A program made the translations under genes and the position numbers. Below, one piece after another: positions 1 through 12,390 of a DNA stretch of 64,000 nt (position 1 is the stretch's first letter; every line of letters begins with the position of its first letter). Below the pieces are notes generated by a model. The model was not told the DNA's origin. It made no database searches and was given only the letters and a program-made list of their open reading frames with translations. Source of the stretch: Mycogone perniciosa (taxonomy: Eukaryota > Ascomycota > Sordariomycetes > Hypocreales > Hypocreaceae); NCBI GenBank assembly GCA_025331125.1, contig JAOALB010000075.1:62001-126000 (forward strand), given 5' to 3'.

Positions 1-196
1 CCAAGATCGTCGCGCTTTTCCCAGCTGACGGTTGATGTGAATGGGTTAGCCGAGTCTCACGGCGTGGCATCGTTGCACTCGGTGTCGCATAACTCATCAA
101 TCGAGCGTGCCTTGTAATGAACAGGCCCGTGATACTACCCGAGTGGCCCCTGGACGTCATTATCACCATACAAAAGAGACCTCTTACCACCCCCGT

Positions 197-3100
197 TCAA
201 CCACCCTTCCGCTCAGACTCGTGCTTCGGGGGCTGCTCTGCGTTCGCCAGCTGCCCAAGCACATTGGCTGCCTTCTTCTTGCCTTTGCCAGCTTTCTGCC
301 AGCCTCCGTCACTCTCGCTCTTGGCCCCTCGAACATGGCCATTCTCCCGCGGCGAATTGTGTCTCTGAGCCTGCACCACGGGCTTTGGTACCTTTAACGG
401 CTTCTGGCCATCTTGAGGCCCATGGGGCCGTTCGACGAGCTGTACCACAGGCTTTCCTGTCTCCCCGCGAGGAACTTTCTCATCAATTTTCGCATCAACC
501 TTGTCAAGGATTGTCCCAAAGATATCTTGTTTCCTGAGCGTGGTCGGGGACGGCGACTGTGTCTCGAAGACTGGAGACAAATGCGCCATCTCGGCAATCG
601 CAGACATGCTAACACGATGGTCGCTCATGGCCAGATCTAGCGGGGCGATAACTCCATTCTGGGGCTGCCTAGATATGAGGCGTTGACGGGCAGATGGCGA
701 GAGTCTTACCATGCCATTTGCATGCTGCGTGTCCTGCGGTAGAGTATGCAGGTTAGCGTTATGCGAGCTCATCATGGCAATTCTATCCCTGAACGACGCA
801 TCGTCAGCGTGAGGGGGGACCAGCTGGGCATTGGAGCCATTAACGATGACTGGAGGGTAGTCAGTCATTGTCTGCACGGATAGCCCTGGGGTAAACGCTT
901 GGTTGACTGCAGCATCAATGGTGTATGTATTGTTCACCAGCGGCGTAGTGTTGATGCGAAGGGGGTTATCGATGCTGGTAACTGTGCAATCCTCTGACAC
1001 TAAAGACTCGTTCTTGGAGGGCGGTTTTGACCCTACCAAGGTGGATGTCTTCAGCCCTGACCCGTTGACAACTAATGGTCGCGTCGAGTTCCTGTTCTGG
1101 CTGCCCGGAAACGGAGCGGACGAGAGCGGCGCCGAGGCTGTTCCTACCGAAAAAGCACGTGCGTGGCCAAGAGGTGAGGGTGACCTTGATGCTCTTCTCA
1201 TCCTCCTATCAAGTATCGTTTGGGGCAACTGGTCTGTTGATAATCGTCTTCGTCCTGGACTGGAAGACTGGCTAGCAATGTCTCCAAAGGCAATGCCATT
1301 GGTTGCTGGGCCCTGAGGTTGCGGTGGAGGCTGTATGTTTGGGCTAGAACCCCTGACAGGTAGGTATCCGGTTGACCTGCTTTCTTCCGACTGTGGTGAG
1401 TCTGGTGTAGCTTTAGAAGACTCATCATAGTCTGTATCATCAGAGATAAAACTCGGAATAGGAATGCCATGGACATTTCGTGGCGTAAACCCCGGGGCGC
1501 TTGCAGAGCTCTGAGTCCCTGGAGTATAGGCCGCCCGAGGTTGAGCTGCGGACGGCGATCGTGATGCGGGCTGCGATTGCGATCTGAGTACGCTGCTTGA
1601 AGCGGAAATACCGTTATCCGATATCACGGCTGACCTCTGCAGAGGACGGCGGAAATCTTGACCACTGTTCGTTGTCACTGGCGAGGAGGGGTAGGTCCCG
1701 TAACCCGCTGTGGCCTGCGGATAGAAGGCATGGCCTAGGCTCATGTTATACATGTTGTAAAGTTCAGGCCGTAACGGGGCACTAATCGGCGCGTGGTCAA
1801 ACGAGTTTGTTCTAGACCGATCAGTTGACTGCTGTCCTGACCCAGCATTTGTAGATAGCCTCTGCTGACCCATCGCCTGGTGTGGCATGTATGCCGATGA
1901 CTGTGTGTAAAGGTTCTGTAGCTGTTGATGATAGGCCATCTGGGTCATCAGATCCTGTTGGGTGTAAAACCACGACATATCATGCTGTAGACCAACTGGC
2001 GAAGCAAACATATTGGGGTCATATGACGGGACACTTGATGACGCTCTTCGACTAGACCCTGCATTCCGATGGAAATTGCCACCATTGTGACGGCCACCTC
2101 GATGATTACCCCGACCACCTCGGCCTGAGTGAGTTTGTGACGAGCTACGCAGCAGAACGGGGCGAGGCTGTGGAGGTGGCCGAGACCAAACCTTTTCCTC
2201 CTCCTTTGGGAAAATGTACTGTTCACAGGCTTCTTCAAACTTGGCGGCTGAGATTAGGTCAAAGGCTCGCCGAAGTTCCAAGTGAAGACCGCGGAATGAG
2301 TATTCGTCTGCAGTATTACCAAGATTCCGCGAGGTGTTGAATGGCTCCTCGACGCACAGCTGATTGTTGATTGCATAGTGCCACTTCTTCTCGGCCTTGG
2401 TGATGAGCTTGCCTTGCCGCACCGATATGACGTGCTTGTCATAGTCGAACTCGTGTGCATAGAAACGGAAGAATTGGAAAAGGAGTTCCGCTTCAGATGC
2501 CTTGTTCTTGCTACCAAACCCCTTGATCTTTTTGAGGTTATCCGCGAAATCACTAACAGTTCCATCCGCCTTGGCCGTCTTGTGAGGCAGCTGATGTAGG
2601 GCTGGTAAAACAGGAGGGTTCCGAAGTTGCAGAAACGCAATGATCAGGCATATCCAAGTGTAGGAACTCAAGGTGCCACCAAAGGCTACATGGGGGTTAG
2701 CTGTGGGGACAGTATATTGCTGTCAAGGAATGGGGTCGTACCAGCATCGTTGACTATCCTCCTCCGGGTCCAGTATTTAATGATCATCGCTAGCTGACGA
2801 ACTCGAGGGTCGGCCTCGACGTATGTTCGCACCATTCGCGTGTTTTCCAGCGCTAGTGTGTTATTCACATTCATGTCACAGGCGAGTCCCAGCTCAGGAT
2901 CCCAGATCTTGACGATTGGGACTTTTGCGGCCGATATACACACAACCTTCTCCATGCCACCTGCGTGATCTGTTAGTGTCATGTCGTACCACAAGAAGCT
3001 CCAACTAGAGTGAAAGTCACATACGCCGTGCAAGAAGATCGGCTATCATGCAAACACCTTCAAGCTCGTGCCATGATGTCGTGATGCATATGTCCACTGA

Positions 3101-4191
3101 TGCACATGTTAGCATGGTATCCCATTTATGTACTCAAACCAGGAATGTTGGGTCAGGTGAGAGCAAGACATACCGTCCGAGTCATCCGAACACAAAAGAT
3201 TACCAGACGACCCAAACAAATGCACCTTGATTTCGTGCCCCGGCCACTCGTCATTGAAAATGGTTTCCAGCTTGATAACCAGCTTTTTCCTGTTTTCTTC
3301 GACCTTGTCGGTGGGCAATAACCTGTCGTAGACTTCGCCCATGTCTGTGGTCAGCGTCCTCTCCTCGCTCTCGGTCAATTTATTCTTCACAGTCCGCAGA
3401 TCCAGTTTCTCCAACCGGTCGTTACCGACTGAGTACGGTATCCTCCTCCTCGAGTTGATCTGAGCTGTCTCGTACTTGCATCCTCCCAATCGCGGGGGAA
3501 GCGGGCGCAACGACGGCAATGCGCTGTTCGTTTCCGAGTAGGCCGAGCGCGGCGAGTGATTATTACCGGCGGTAGGGGAGGGCTCCCGAGACTCGAAGGA
3601 AAACTGACGGGCATGTTGGTGAGGGGTGGAGGGAACTGAGCTGGATTGCGACAGGCCATGGGGCGACGCTGATCTGGCAATGGCTCGGTGCGGCAAGTTT
3701 CTGGAAAGGTCTGCCGCTTGTTTTGCGGGCATCTTGAGTGGGGCGTCCTTCGACGTTATAACCGTGCGGTTTTTGTCTGAGCCCTGATGCGAGCGGCTCC
3801 CATGGCCTCCAGCTGTGGTCCCCTTGGCGGAAGCAGTATCTCTAAGCGATGCTTTGCTGGAAGATCGCGACCTCGGCGTAGCCTGGACGTGAGGGGCGGA
3901 CACGATGGGAGGAAGCGGCGCAGACTGCAGCCCACCTCCCCTTGCAGGCGAGATGAGCTTGTTGTAGTGGAGAAGCTGAGCGTGATATATGGACTGCTGT
4001 GGGGGGAAGAGAAAGGGGAGGTATTCGAGATGGGAGGGAAAATGTAGGTTGGAGGCGGCGGCTATAGCAGCGTCCTGGGACCCGTCAGGTGTGTGCGCCG
4101 TCAATCCGTTTGGAGTCGTGGGAGTTGTCGACGTCCAAGGACTCGGGGAATAGGGATGTTGGGGTTCAGACGCCTGGGTCCGAGTGTCCAT
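197..4191 (-). CDS. Cid1/Cid13-type cytoplasmic poly(A) polymerase (nucleotidyltransferase with PAP-associated domain)
   Basis: Non-canonical poly(A)/poly(U) polymerase family, which adds nucleotides to RNA 3' ends. Exons read on the minus strand: 4191-3174, 3096-3025, 2960-2742 and 2685-197. All joins are GT..AG and keep phase, giving about 1,265 residues. A Ser/Pro-rich N-terminal 270 residues precede the pol-beta-like core: the FGSSGNLL motif, then DSDVDICI, whose two Asp bind metal and are restored only by splicing the first intron. The palm and central domain continue through IKYWTRRRIVNDAAFGGTLSSY. A PAP-associated segment (GFGSKNKASEAELLFQFFRFY) lies near residue 490. The last 700 or so residues are low-complexity, ending in a GGWQKAGKGKKK patch, and may bind RNA or protein partners. 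Family assignment is firm; nucleotide preference (A or U) cannot be told. The start is the first ATG of the open frame. Confidence 0.88.
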
Positions 4192-4971
4192 GAAGCGAGA
4201 GGGCGGGCAGATCTGTTGGAAACGAGTAGCCAGCCGAGGCGGCTGCTAGAGGTCACCGAAAGGAATGGTTTCGGCTCGCCGGTGACTGGATCGGTCAAGG
4301 GCTGTGATATAATACAGTGCGACCACGTCGAAGACTTGCAGCCAAAGGTGTTCTGCCGGTATCTAAAGCCCCGACAGAAAGGATACGGTCAAGGCAAGCA
4401 AATGTCCAGCCAGACGAGGACCTGACAGGGCGACAAGATGGCCTCTAAAAACTTGTTATGTTCGCTTGCATGTGAGCCCCCTGGGAAGCAACGGGACGTA
4501 TCGGCGGCAGCGAGGCGAGACAGGGCGCGGCGAGCTCAGAGGCTCAGGGCATCGACAGTGTAACGAGAGAAGACGAAGACGAATGGTCCCGCGGAGGGGG
4601 AAAGGGTGGACTGTTGTCGAGGATAGAAGAAGCTGGGAGGAGGAGGAGCGACGAGCAATTGGACGACGCAAAAGGGGTCTGTCTTGATGTCGAGGGAATT
4701 GCTTGGAGGAGCACTCGAGGGGCACGGCGGAGCGTCTCTGTCGACAGGCAGCGCGGCGATGGCAGCAGAGGGGGGAAAGACGAAGAAAACAGAAAAAGTG
4801 AAGTGAAAGGGTGAGATGTACGAAGTAAGGGTTGACTGCCGTGTCCAGCAAGCAGTGTCTTGTCTGGTGCTGCAGGATGGGGGAACTGAATGCAGGTCAG
4901 CGAGCGAGTGAGTGGTGAGGTTGTGTGGTTCTGGTCGAATCCAATCCAATGGCCTCCACCCACTTGTTCCG

Positions 4972-5078
4972 GCAGGCTCAGCAGGCTCAGCAGGGCCAGT
5001 CCAGTACGAGTAGTAGTACCTAGGTGGTGCTAGGTAGTGCTAGGTAGGCTTCAGCAGGCTTCAGCAGGCTTCAGCAGG
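4972..5078. repeat. Cluster of short tandem repeats (GCAGGCTCA, GTGCTAGGTA, CTTCAGCAGG units)
   Basis: Three adjacent arrays are visible: GCAGGCTCA-type units at 4972-4995, GGTGCTAGGTAGTGCTAGGTAGG at about 5026-5048 (copied in a variant form), and CTTCAGCAGG in three copies at 5049-5077. A GTAC-rich linker separates the first two. They lie about 0.8 kb upstream of the poly(A) polymerase start. No coding role is seen; replication slippage is the simple explanation. Confidence 0.7.
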
Positions 5079-8000
5079 GCCCTAGGCGCAGGCGAGGTTG
5101 TCTGGCGGTACTCTGGTAACAGCTGTGGCGGTTCTCCGGACTAGCCACGGAGTGGGCTTGCTGGCTGTGGGGACGGCTATTGGATAGAAAGACCTGCGAG
5201 ACCTCCCACTTGCTGGTCTGGGATGGACAGGAGAAGCCTGACAACAGGTACCTGGCTTTTAGATTAATGGGAACTTTAATGCACTCCGTACCTCCACTAG
5301 TAGGAGCACCAGGAGGGGAAAACAAGAAGAAGCAGTTAGTAGAATGAAATTGTTTGAACGCTAAAACCGAGATGGTGCATAGTCCATGTTTCTTGCTGAG
5401 AGGGCCCCCCATGCGCAAACATTATTACACGTCCACCACCTATATAATATGAAATGAGAAAAAAGGTACTCCGTACCAGAGAGAGAGACAGTTATTACGA
5501 GTACTACGAGTACTCCGTACAGCGTGCCGCGTCCTTTTCGGTCACGGGGAAGCCTCCATGCACTTTCCGAATGCTACGCACTCACCGTCCACCACACTGG
5601 GGCCGCCTGCCTGCCATTGATCTGTTGGGTTATAGCTTAAAGAGGTGGTATTATTTACGGTACTCTTAATTATTATTGCTACTACTACTATCAACCTAGG
5701 TACTAAGTACGAGTACTCGTAGTACCTAGTTGGAGTAGAGTCCGTGTCGCCTAACAACAAGCATGGACAGACGATCCCATGAAACCGGAAGCTACAAACA
5801 ACCAGACGCAGAGAAATAACGGGAATCTTAATGTTAGCCCTACTCCGTATGTACCTACAAGCAGGACGGAGTACCTTGTACTTTGAACTGGTCGCTCTCC
5901 ATCACCTGCCCATTGTTAGCGTTGTCACCCCTACAAGTACAGGTACGGGGTACTTCCGGTGTGTGAGCGGTATTGTGCACAGTATGGAGGTACTATTACT
6001 TACTGCTCCATACTCTGTCCCTGAATACGAACACATGGAAATTATTCCTCCACATGTTGAAACACTTTGTCCACAGCTCTGTGCCAATGCCAACAGACTC
6101 AAACATTGTCATTTTGTTGGCAATGCATTCTTTCTCACCCGACATTAAATGCAATCCATGGATGCAATGCAATAATACGAGTCTTAACTCGCTCAATCCC
6201 GGGACGCAGTGCTCCCCAATCCCCTCCCCCAAAACCTCCAAGTATCGATACAGCTGTGGAGAGGCGCTGAGAGCCTGAGACAGCGCGTACGGGTAGCACG
6301 GCTGCACGGTACGATGGCCGGCTAGAGTTCACTGCGATTTAATCGGGAATGGCTGTTTAATAGGTACAACGGCTTAGCATGGCTTGACATTACATTCCTG
6401 GGTATTTCTATACCACATGGCCTTCACGTGGCACCCCCTTTGCAAAGTACCCTCCACAACAAGTTGCCAGAGCTCACGGCGTACGGAGTACAGAGTACGT
6501 CCTGCAGACTCGATACGAGTCGTTAGTCCGCCGGATGAGCAGCCAACCGTTGGTGATGTCTATTTACGTGCCGGGCTGGCTCTGGCTCGTATTGCGCTGA
6601 CCACCAGTTTTTTCGGTATGAGAACCTTCGATGTTCAGCTCTCAGTGGCGGAGGCGAGCTGTTGATATTTGGCTTGTTGTCCATCATTTTGCTGCTGCTA
6701 TTATCGTCAAATTCACAAATGACTCCTGGAGGATGGAGGATGAAGGATTCAAGTGTGCAGAGTGTGCCGCTTGCAGAGTGTGCTGCGCACAGGTACGAAA
6801 TAGTACCTGCACCTTTGAATATTAATATATACTGCTAATATTGAATTGCCTATTTTGATGGGAGATGCTATTACCCCTCAGTACCTGTCGTAATGGGAAG
6901 TAGAAGAAGTACCTAGTAGTACCTTGATGGCAAATCCCGCAGGTACCCGGTACTACTCCCTCCGAGCCAAGATCGATTCCTTTCTGTCCTTCCATTTATC
7001 CCAGTCAAAATGGATTTCTGCCTCCTCACCTCATATTTTCGAACAAGCACCGCATTAGTCGATATATTGGCGCTGATATCACGCCCCAGCCCATCCGCCC
7101 GAGATCTCAACGCTCTGCGAAGTGCAAAGACTAGATACCTAGTACTAGATACTTCCTTCAAAGCACGATAGGCTCCACATCAGCAGCACATTTATGCCGG
7201 GCGAGGCGAGGCTACTAGGTGCTAACTTAGTGCGCAAGTGGCAGGCCGTCATATCGTGGGGAAGATGACTCTCGCCGCTTGCTCATCACCATCCATCACA
7301 TCAGCCTCTTACTATTGTGATCATGCGGCCATTCCATATTAAGACAACTGCGGGAGACTGGGGCTGCTAGGGCGACTCGACGGCATATTGCTACTCTATC
7401 GCTATCCAATTGTATGGTGCAATATGGATTGCACACGCAAGGTACCACGGTCCTTGAACACCCTTGGAGACCCTTGGGGCAACAAGTCAGCTCAAACTCT
7501 CTTACCCACGGGCTGACAGAGTGAGAATCCCAACGATGATGCTGTAACTACTGACCAACCCAGCTCCAGCAAATACGCTCGATTCAGGCAATGATCTGCT
7601 GTTGACGGAACGCTGCCCTAATTCTTAGCTCTACCGATACGATACCATGAGTTCCTGCGCCATCTGGCTCTAATCGCTGCCGCTGTTGGCTTGTAGCCAT
7701 GATTGCAACCTATTCGACGCTTACCAACGTCCAGCTGCCTCTTTGAACACATTCATCGAATGCTGTGACACCGGTTTCCCTGGCCCATTCCAGTCTTCTT
7801 CAGCTACTCAACGGGCATCACCTTTCTTCAACCATCTCTCCATATACCCTTGTCGGACATCACCGCGATCCTCCCATCCACAACCTGGCAAAGCTCGCCA
7901 AGCCAATCTGCGCCGAGAGGGCTCCTTCACGAATCGGAGGAATGTGATGAGACTAGCTGACGGTTTGCCAGTGTTACACGGCCTGAGAAGCATCACCCAA

Positions 8001-9112
8001 CTCAGGCATCTCTGCGAAGTAATTAATATCGGCCCACTTCACTCCCCATCAGCGAGGGACCCGGCGCGGAGTTGACATGTCAATAGGGCTGATTCAGCTT
8101 ACATTGCAACACATTGTCGCATTGCCGAGAATCGACCACAGCCTTAACTGGGCTTCTGTTACATTGTAATCTGCTTGCAGAATACGATCTAATACTGCTC
8201 GCCGCACCAGTCTGGAACGCCAACGCCACCTCCGCTATTTGTGTATGGAGGGCGCCTATTCCGCCTGGACTACATCCTGTCACCGTGGTCCCACGCTCTA
8301 CCCCAAAATGGACACGATTTGGGCTTGTCGGAATGCATGCCTAATTTGCTGTGGAGATTGTGTTTCCTGTCGTCAATGACTCAATAGGCTGCGCAAGCGC
8401 GGAGGTATTGGAGCTATGACTCAGCGCCTGCTGTTATATCAAGCATCCGGCTCACATAGAGAGGAAACATGTACCTTCCTCATACCTATCGGTACCAACA
8501 CAATGGCAAGGCTATTTCCTATCCATTCGGAAGACGTATCGTCTTATCTGGTAGTATTAAGAAACACATTAGACGAGATAGGCTGACACAAGACATGCAA
8601 CGCCATTCACCATCTAACCAACGTCAGAACACAGTGTAATAGCTGGGCACTTGGTACCTGTGTATGGCGATGTGCTTCCGAGGCAAGATACACCTCGCCT
8701 AAGCTCTAACTCCCAGATACTGCTGCTACACAACCCTGTTCTACCTGCCTCATATTATCTGATATTCTCATATATGCCTCTTAGTGACTTCAAAGACAGG
8801 GCATTGTGTGACAACCCGCTCCCAGTGAAGTTTGCAAATACCCTGATCATTTTTTTCGCAAACGGCAAGCACGGCAAGGCTTCTACTGCTTGGCATAGGT
8901 ACTCACTCAAGACTCTAGCTGCTGCTAATCCAAACAGGCACAGTTTTGTCAATTGGTTCCTCTATTGAGCCCTCGGGGTTACGAAGCACTGGCCGTCAAG
9001 TTCTATCGATGGAGGTCGGGAGAAACGCTCGAAAGCCTTTGTCCGGCTAAAACGAAGCCGTCACATTCCTTATCATACCAGTGTTCCTTGGATTTCTACA
9101 AAAATTGGAAAG

Positions 9113-9520
9113 ATGTCACCACAAGGTATTCTCAACTTGGCAGCCCTGCTCTTTCTCTCATGGGCAAGTGCCCACCCATCCTCCTGGTTAGGAAGCGGGC
9201 ATCATCAGCCCTATGATGAAGCCATGTCATTTAGCTTAACGCCATGGGTTGCGCCAACTTCACTCTACAAGTACGCAAACTTGAGTAGCCGGATCAAACA
9301 GAGCCCGCGTGAGGATGTGAACGGCCGAGCCGATCAGATTGGTCTCCGCAATCCGGTGACCAATCGGCAAGGCCCGCCCGGTGGCCCGGCCGCAGCTCTC
9401 GGGGCTTGTGGAAAGTCAAATCTCAGCGTCACTAGTCAAGGTTCAAAGTTCAGCCTCAGGGTCCTTGTTTTCTGCTTGTTTGCCCCGATTGTTGGACTTG
9501 GACAAGCCCGGGCCCATTAA
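9113..9520 (+). CDS. Possible small secreted protein (weak candidate)
   Basis: An uninterrupted 135-codon frame begins with Met-Ser followed by a hydrophobic stretch (ILNLAALLFLSWASA) and Ala-His-Pro, which resembles a signal peptide with an AxA-type cleavage site. The remainder shows no recognised domain, has only one cysteine in its middle part, and becomes hydrophobic again near the end. Codon use is unremarkable and no splice sites were needed. It stands alone in a gene-poor spacer, so it may equally be a chance open frame. Confidence 0.2.
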   Translation: MSPQGILNLAALLFLSWASAHPSSWLGSGHHQPYDEAMSFSLTPWVAPTSLYKYANLSSRIKQSPREDVNGRADQIGLRNPVTNRQGPPGGPAAALGACGKSNLSVTSQGSKFSLRVLVFCLFAPIVGLGQARAH

Positions 9521-9899
9521 ACCAGGGGTAAGATGGGTTTTGTGGCGCCCGACACGTCCAGGGCCGGCTGATGCTGCAACAGCCCCTACATCAGGGTCTC
9601 AAGAATTGCTCCGTGCCATGGGACGTAAAATGAAACGGCACCTATTATCTACAGCAGGACAGGAGCCTTCCTTCGTATCAAGCTTTTTTGTTTTTGTTTT
9701 GGTTTTTCGTCTCTGTTATCCCATTTCGATTCCCCCCTTTGTACAGAGTACAGAGCACGCACATATGCGTCATCCATATCCTAAATTCTCCTGTCACAAT
9801 AGTATTTTGCCTAGTGCCTCTCGGTGCATTAACCATTGTCTCACACACCGATCTTGCCGAACCCCTTGTCCCTAGCAAACGAGCATCACCGCCCCATCA

Positions 9900-10860
9900 A
9901 TGCTCTCCAGTCTAACGACCAAGCTCGCCCTCAGAAAAGCCGGCCTCTCCAGCGATGCCCTGGACTTTTCGGCTCTGACCTCACCGCCTTCATCGACGCC
10001 GTCGTCTCGCCAACATCCCAGCAATGGCCACGATAATGCCGCCAACTGGACATCGTGGATGTCTGTCAAGTCCCTCCCGCTGACAGTGCACCCGTGGTTC
10101 TCTCCGCCACCGCCGCCCGTGGATGTGGCGCGTGTGCCCCGGATCGGAGATGTGGCGCCGGTGGATCGGCAGAGGAAGCTGGTTCTTGGGCGGAAGAAGA
10201 GGGTCTTGGTGGTGTTTTTACGATGCGTTGGGTGTGCTTGTACGTCTTATGTTCTCGCCCCAAATATCACTCCACCTACCGCATGTTGATTGTCTGTCAT
10301 GTGATTGCAATGAGACACCGTGTCTAACGAGGTTCATAGTCGCCCAGAAGACTTTTCTCAACCTTCGAAGCCTGGCAAACCGCTACAATGGGTCCGTCAC
10401 ATGCATCGCCATCTCACACTCCTCCGAGCGCGCCACACGTAAATGGATCGACATGCTCGGCGGCGCATGGAGCGTGCAAATTATCATCGATGAAGAACGC
10501 GCCATCTACGCTGCGTGGGGTCTCGGCGTAGGAAACATGTGGTACCTCTTAAACCCCACGACACAGGTCCAAGGGTGGAAAGAAACAGGCTGGCTAGGTG
10601 AGAAAGTGGCCGGGGCGATTCAGAAAGCGAGCAACGCGAGAGACGTAAAGAGGAGTGCTGTAGGAGCGAGAATGGAGGAGAAAAGGGATGAAGAGGGGGA
10701 AGAGGATGATGACGCCCCGTCAACGGAGTTGGGGAACAAGTGGCAAGAGGCAGGTGCGTTTGCAGTAGATGGGATGGGGACGGTGATTTGGGGCGGGAAG
10801 GCAACGAGGGCAGATGATGTGATGGATTTGGAAGAGGGAGCGAGGCTGTTGATGGTATGA
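9900..10860 (+). CDS. Peroxiredoxin-like thioredoxin-fold protein (AhpC/TSA-2 family)
   Basis: Two exons, 9900-10239 and 10340-10860, joined across a 100-bp intron (GTACGT..TTCATAG), giving 286 residues. The join creates the family signature FLRCVGCAFAQKTFLNLR at residues 106-123, followed by an IAISHSSERATRKWIDMLGG stretch and a VDEER-like IIDEERAIYAAWGLG block, both characteristic of fungal PRXL2/AAED1-like proteins. The C-terminal part GAFAVDGMGTVIWGGKATRADD also fits. The N-terminal 70 residues are Ser/Pro-rich. An acidic insert (residues about 205-240, EEKRDEEGEEDDD) interrupts the fold and looks like a lineage-specific loop. The CVGC pair could be redox-active, but family members are poorly characterised; peroxidase activity is inferred, not shown. 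Probably a soluble protein. Confidence 0.85.
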
Positions 10861-12390
10861 TATGATGTGATGTATAGATATACGAAGCAGTGACAAGTTG
10901 ACCGAGGACGTTCATGAGAGTCTGATGACAGTGTTGTGTTATGTTTGCATACAACCATATCTAGAGCCTCTCCATTATCATTAGACATCATCTCTACAGC
11001 CATTTGTTAATAGTGGTTACTTTGCAAAATTAATGGCTGCTTTTTTCTACAATAAAAGTACTAGCACATTTAGGCTGTACTTTCAAATACGAGTACTAGT
11101 ATTTGATCCGGTTCTTTTTCTTAATTTAGTAATAATCATCAAAAATATTCAAACGCCCCGGGTTTACAAGAGATTTCCGAAATTACCTTGCCTAGACGCG
11201 GAACACTCATCTCCGTTGCGTCTGGAGTGAGTGGAGCAGGAACATCAAGACTCATACTACTAGTAGTAGTATCACAACTAGCATCACGATATTATCGGTC
11301 CTTGAAACTTGTAATTCCATTCGAAATATCCTCTCATTATTTCGTAGTATTTCGTTGCCGTTGGACTATCTCACAGTATCCCCCATCATCATCCCACCAC
11401 ACACCCCTCATTATCATCCTCCCCGTCGCCCTGTAATTCCCTTCTCGCCCTTCCCACCCCCGAGTATATGTTTCGAGCAGACCAATGTGGTCCAAATGAA
11501 TAACTCCCCAAGTCCCATCCCAGGAAACAAAAACACAACCTCAGAGCCCCAATACCCCGTCCCTATTCCCGTGCCGCCCTATGAGAGGAGAAGTGAAGTG
11601 AACAAGCAAACAAATGAGACCGATAATTCCAAGCCCCCAAAAGTTCCCCTGCGCAAATGTTCTTTTTTTTTGTGTTGGTGTGGTTTCCAGTTTTTCCCCT
11701 TTGCCACCAAGGCATAAAAGTGCAAGTTTACCAGTTGTTGTTGTAAACAGAGTTGTCTTGGACGCAAAACGCCAACGAAACCGTAAGTAAACCTCATAAT
11801 GTCGGCTCACGCATCATATAGCAGGCCTTGTTGTAAGACCCTCCGCTCCCCCCCTTTTTTTTCTCGCCATTGCCTTGGCCCGCAGCAAAACAGTCTTTCA
11901 AAATCCGACCCTTCTTCCCCCCTTGCTCCGGTTCCTGTCTTTCCCAACATGCTGTTTCATTTTTGTCGTCCCATCCGTGCATACAAATCGACACCACCAA
12001 ACTCAAGATACGCCGTGCTGTTACGGAGATGCAACTCCCATTTCCAGTTTCAAGCCCGCGCCAAAAGCAAGATAACTCCCATTCGGATGCCCTTGCCCAT
12101 CTGACGAGTTCCACCAGCCAAATCCAGACCCCAGGTATAGAGTAAACCTTTTCTTCTCATAATCGCCCGGAAATGCCTCGAGGTATCGTCCATCGCCGAA
12201 ATAACGTACCAAAAAATAACCCACCAAAACAAAACGAGAAGACCGGAATCAACCGCCTTGATCAAATGACCGTACCAATGCCGATGGGTCCGTTTCCCCA
12301 GCGCCTATTTTTTCTGATGCAACCATTCACCCCTACCTTGTTCGATTTCATCCTCTCATAAACGCTCTCCGTGATTCTCACGTCTGCATT
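10861..12390. other. Intergenic region between convergent genes
   Basis: About 1.5 kb between the stop codons of the peroxiredoxin-like gene (plus) and the low-complexity gene (minus). It contains AT-rich 3' sequence with AATAAAAG near 11050, several ACTAGTA/GTACTAG motifs near 11055-11100 and 11260, and C-rich tracts. No protein with recognisable similarity or RNA gene is seen on either strand. Confidence 0.55.

Larger units (their letters stand above)
4192..9899. other. 5.7-kb gene-poor spacer
   Basis: I see no convincing conserved protein on either strand. The first 800 bases or so are the likely promoter and leader of the poly(A) polymerase gene, with pyrimidine-rich runs on its coding strand. 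The rest holds short tandem repeats near 4972-5078, many GTAC-containing motifs (TACTCCGTA near 5466, 5511 and 5843; GTACGGAGTAC near 6481), and short open frames without family resemblance. One open frame at 9113 begins with a signal-peptide-like stretch and is listed separately with low confidence. Confidence 0.6.
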
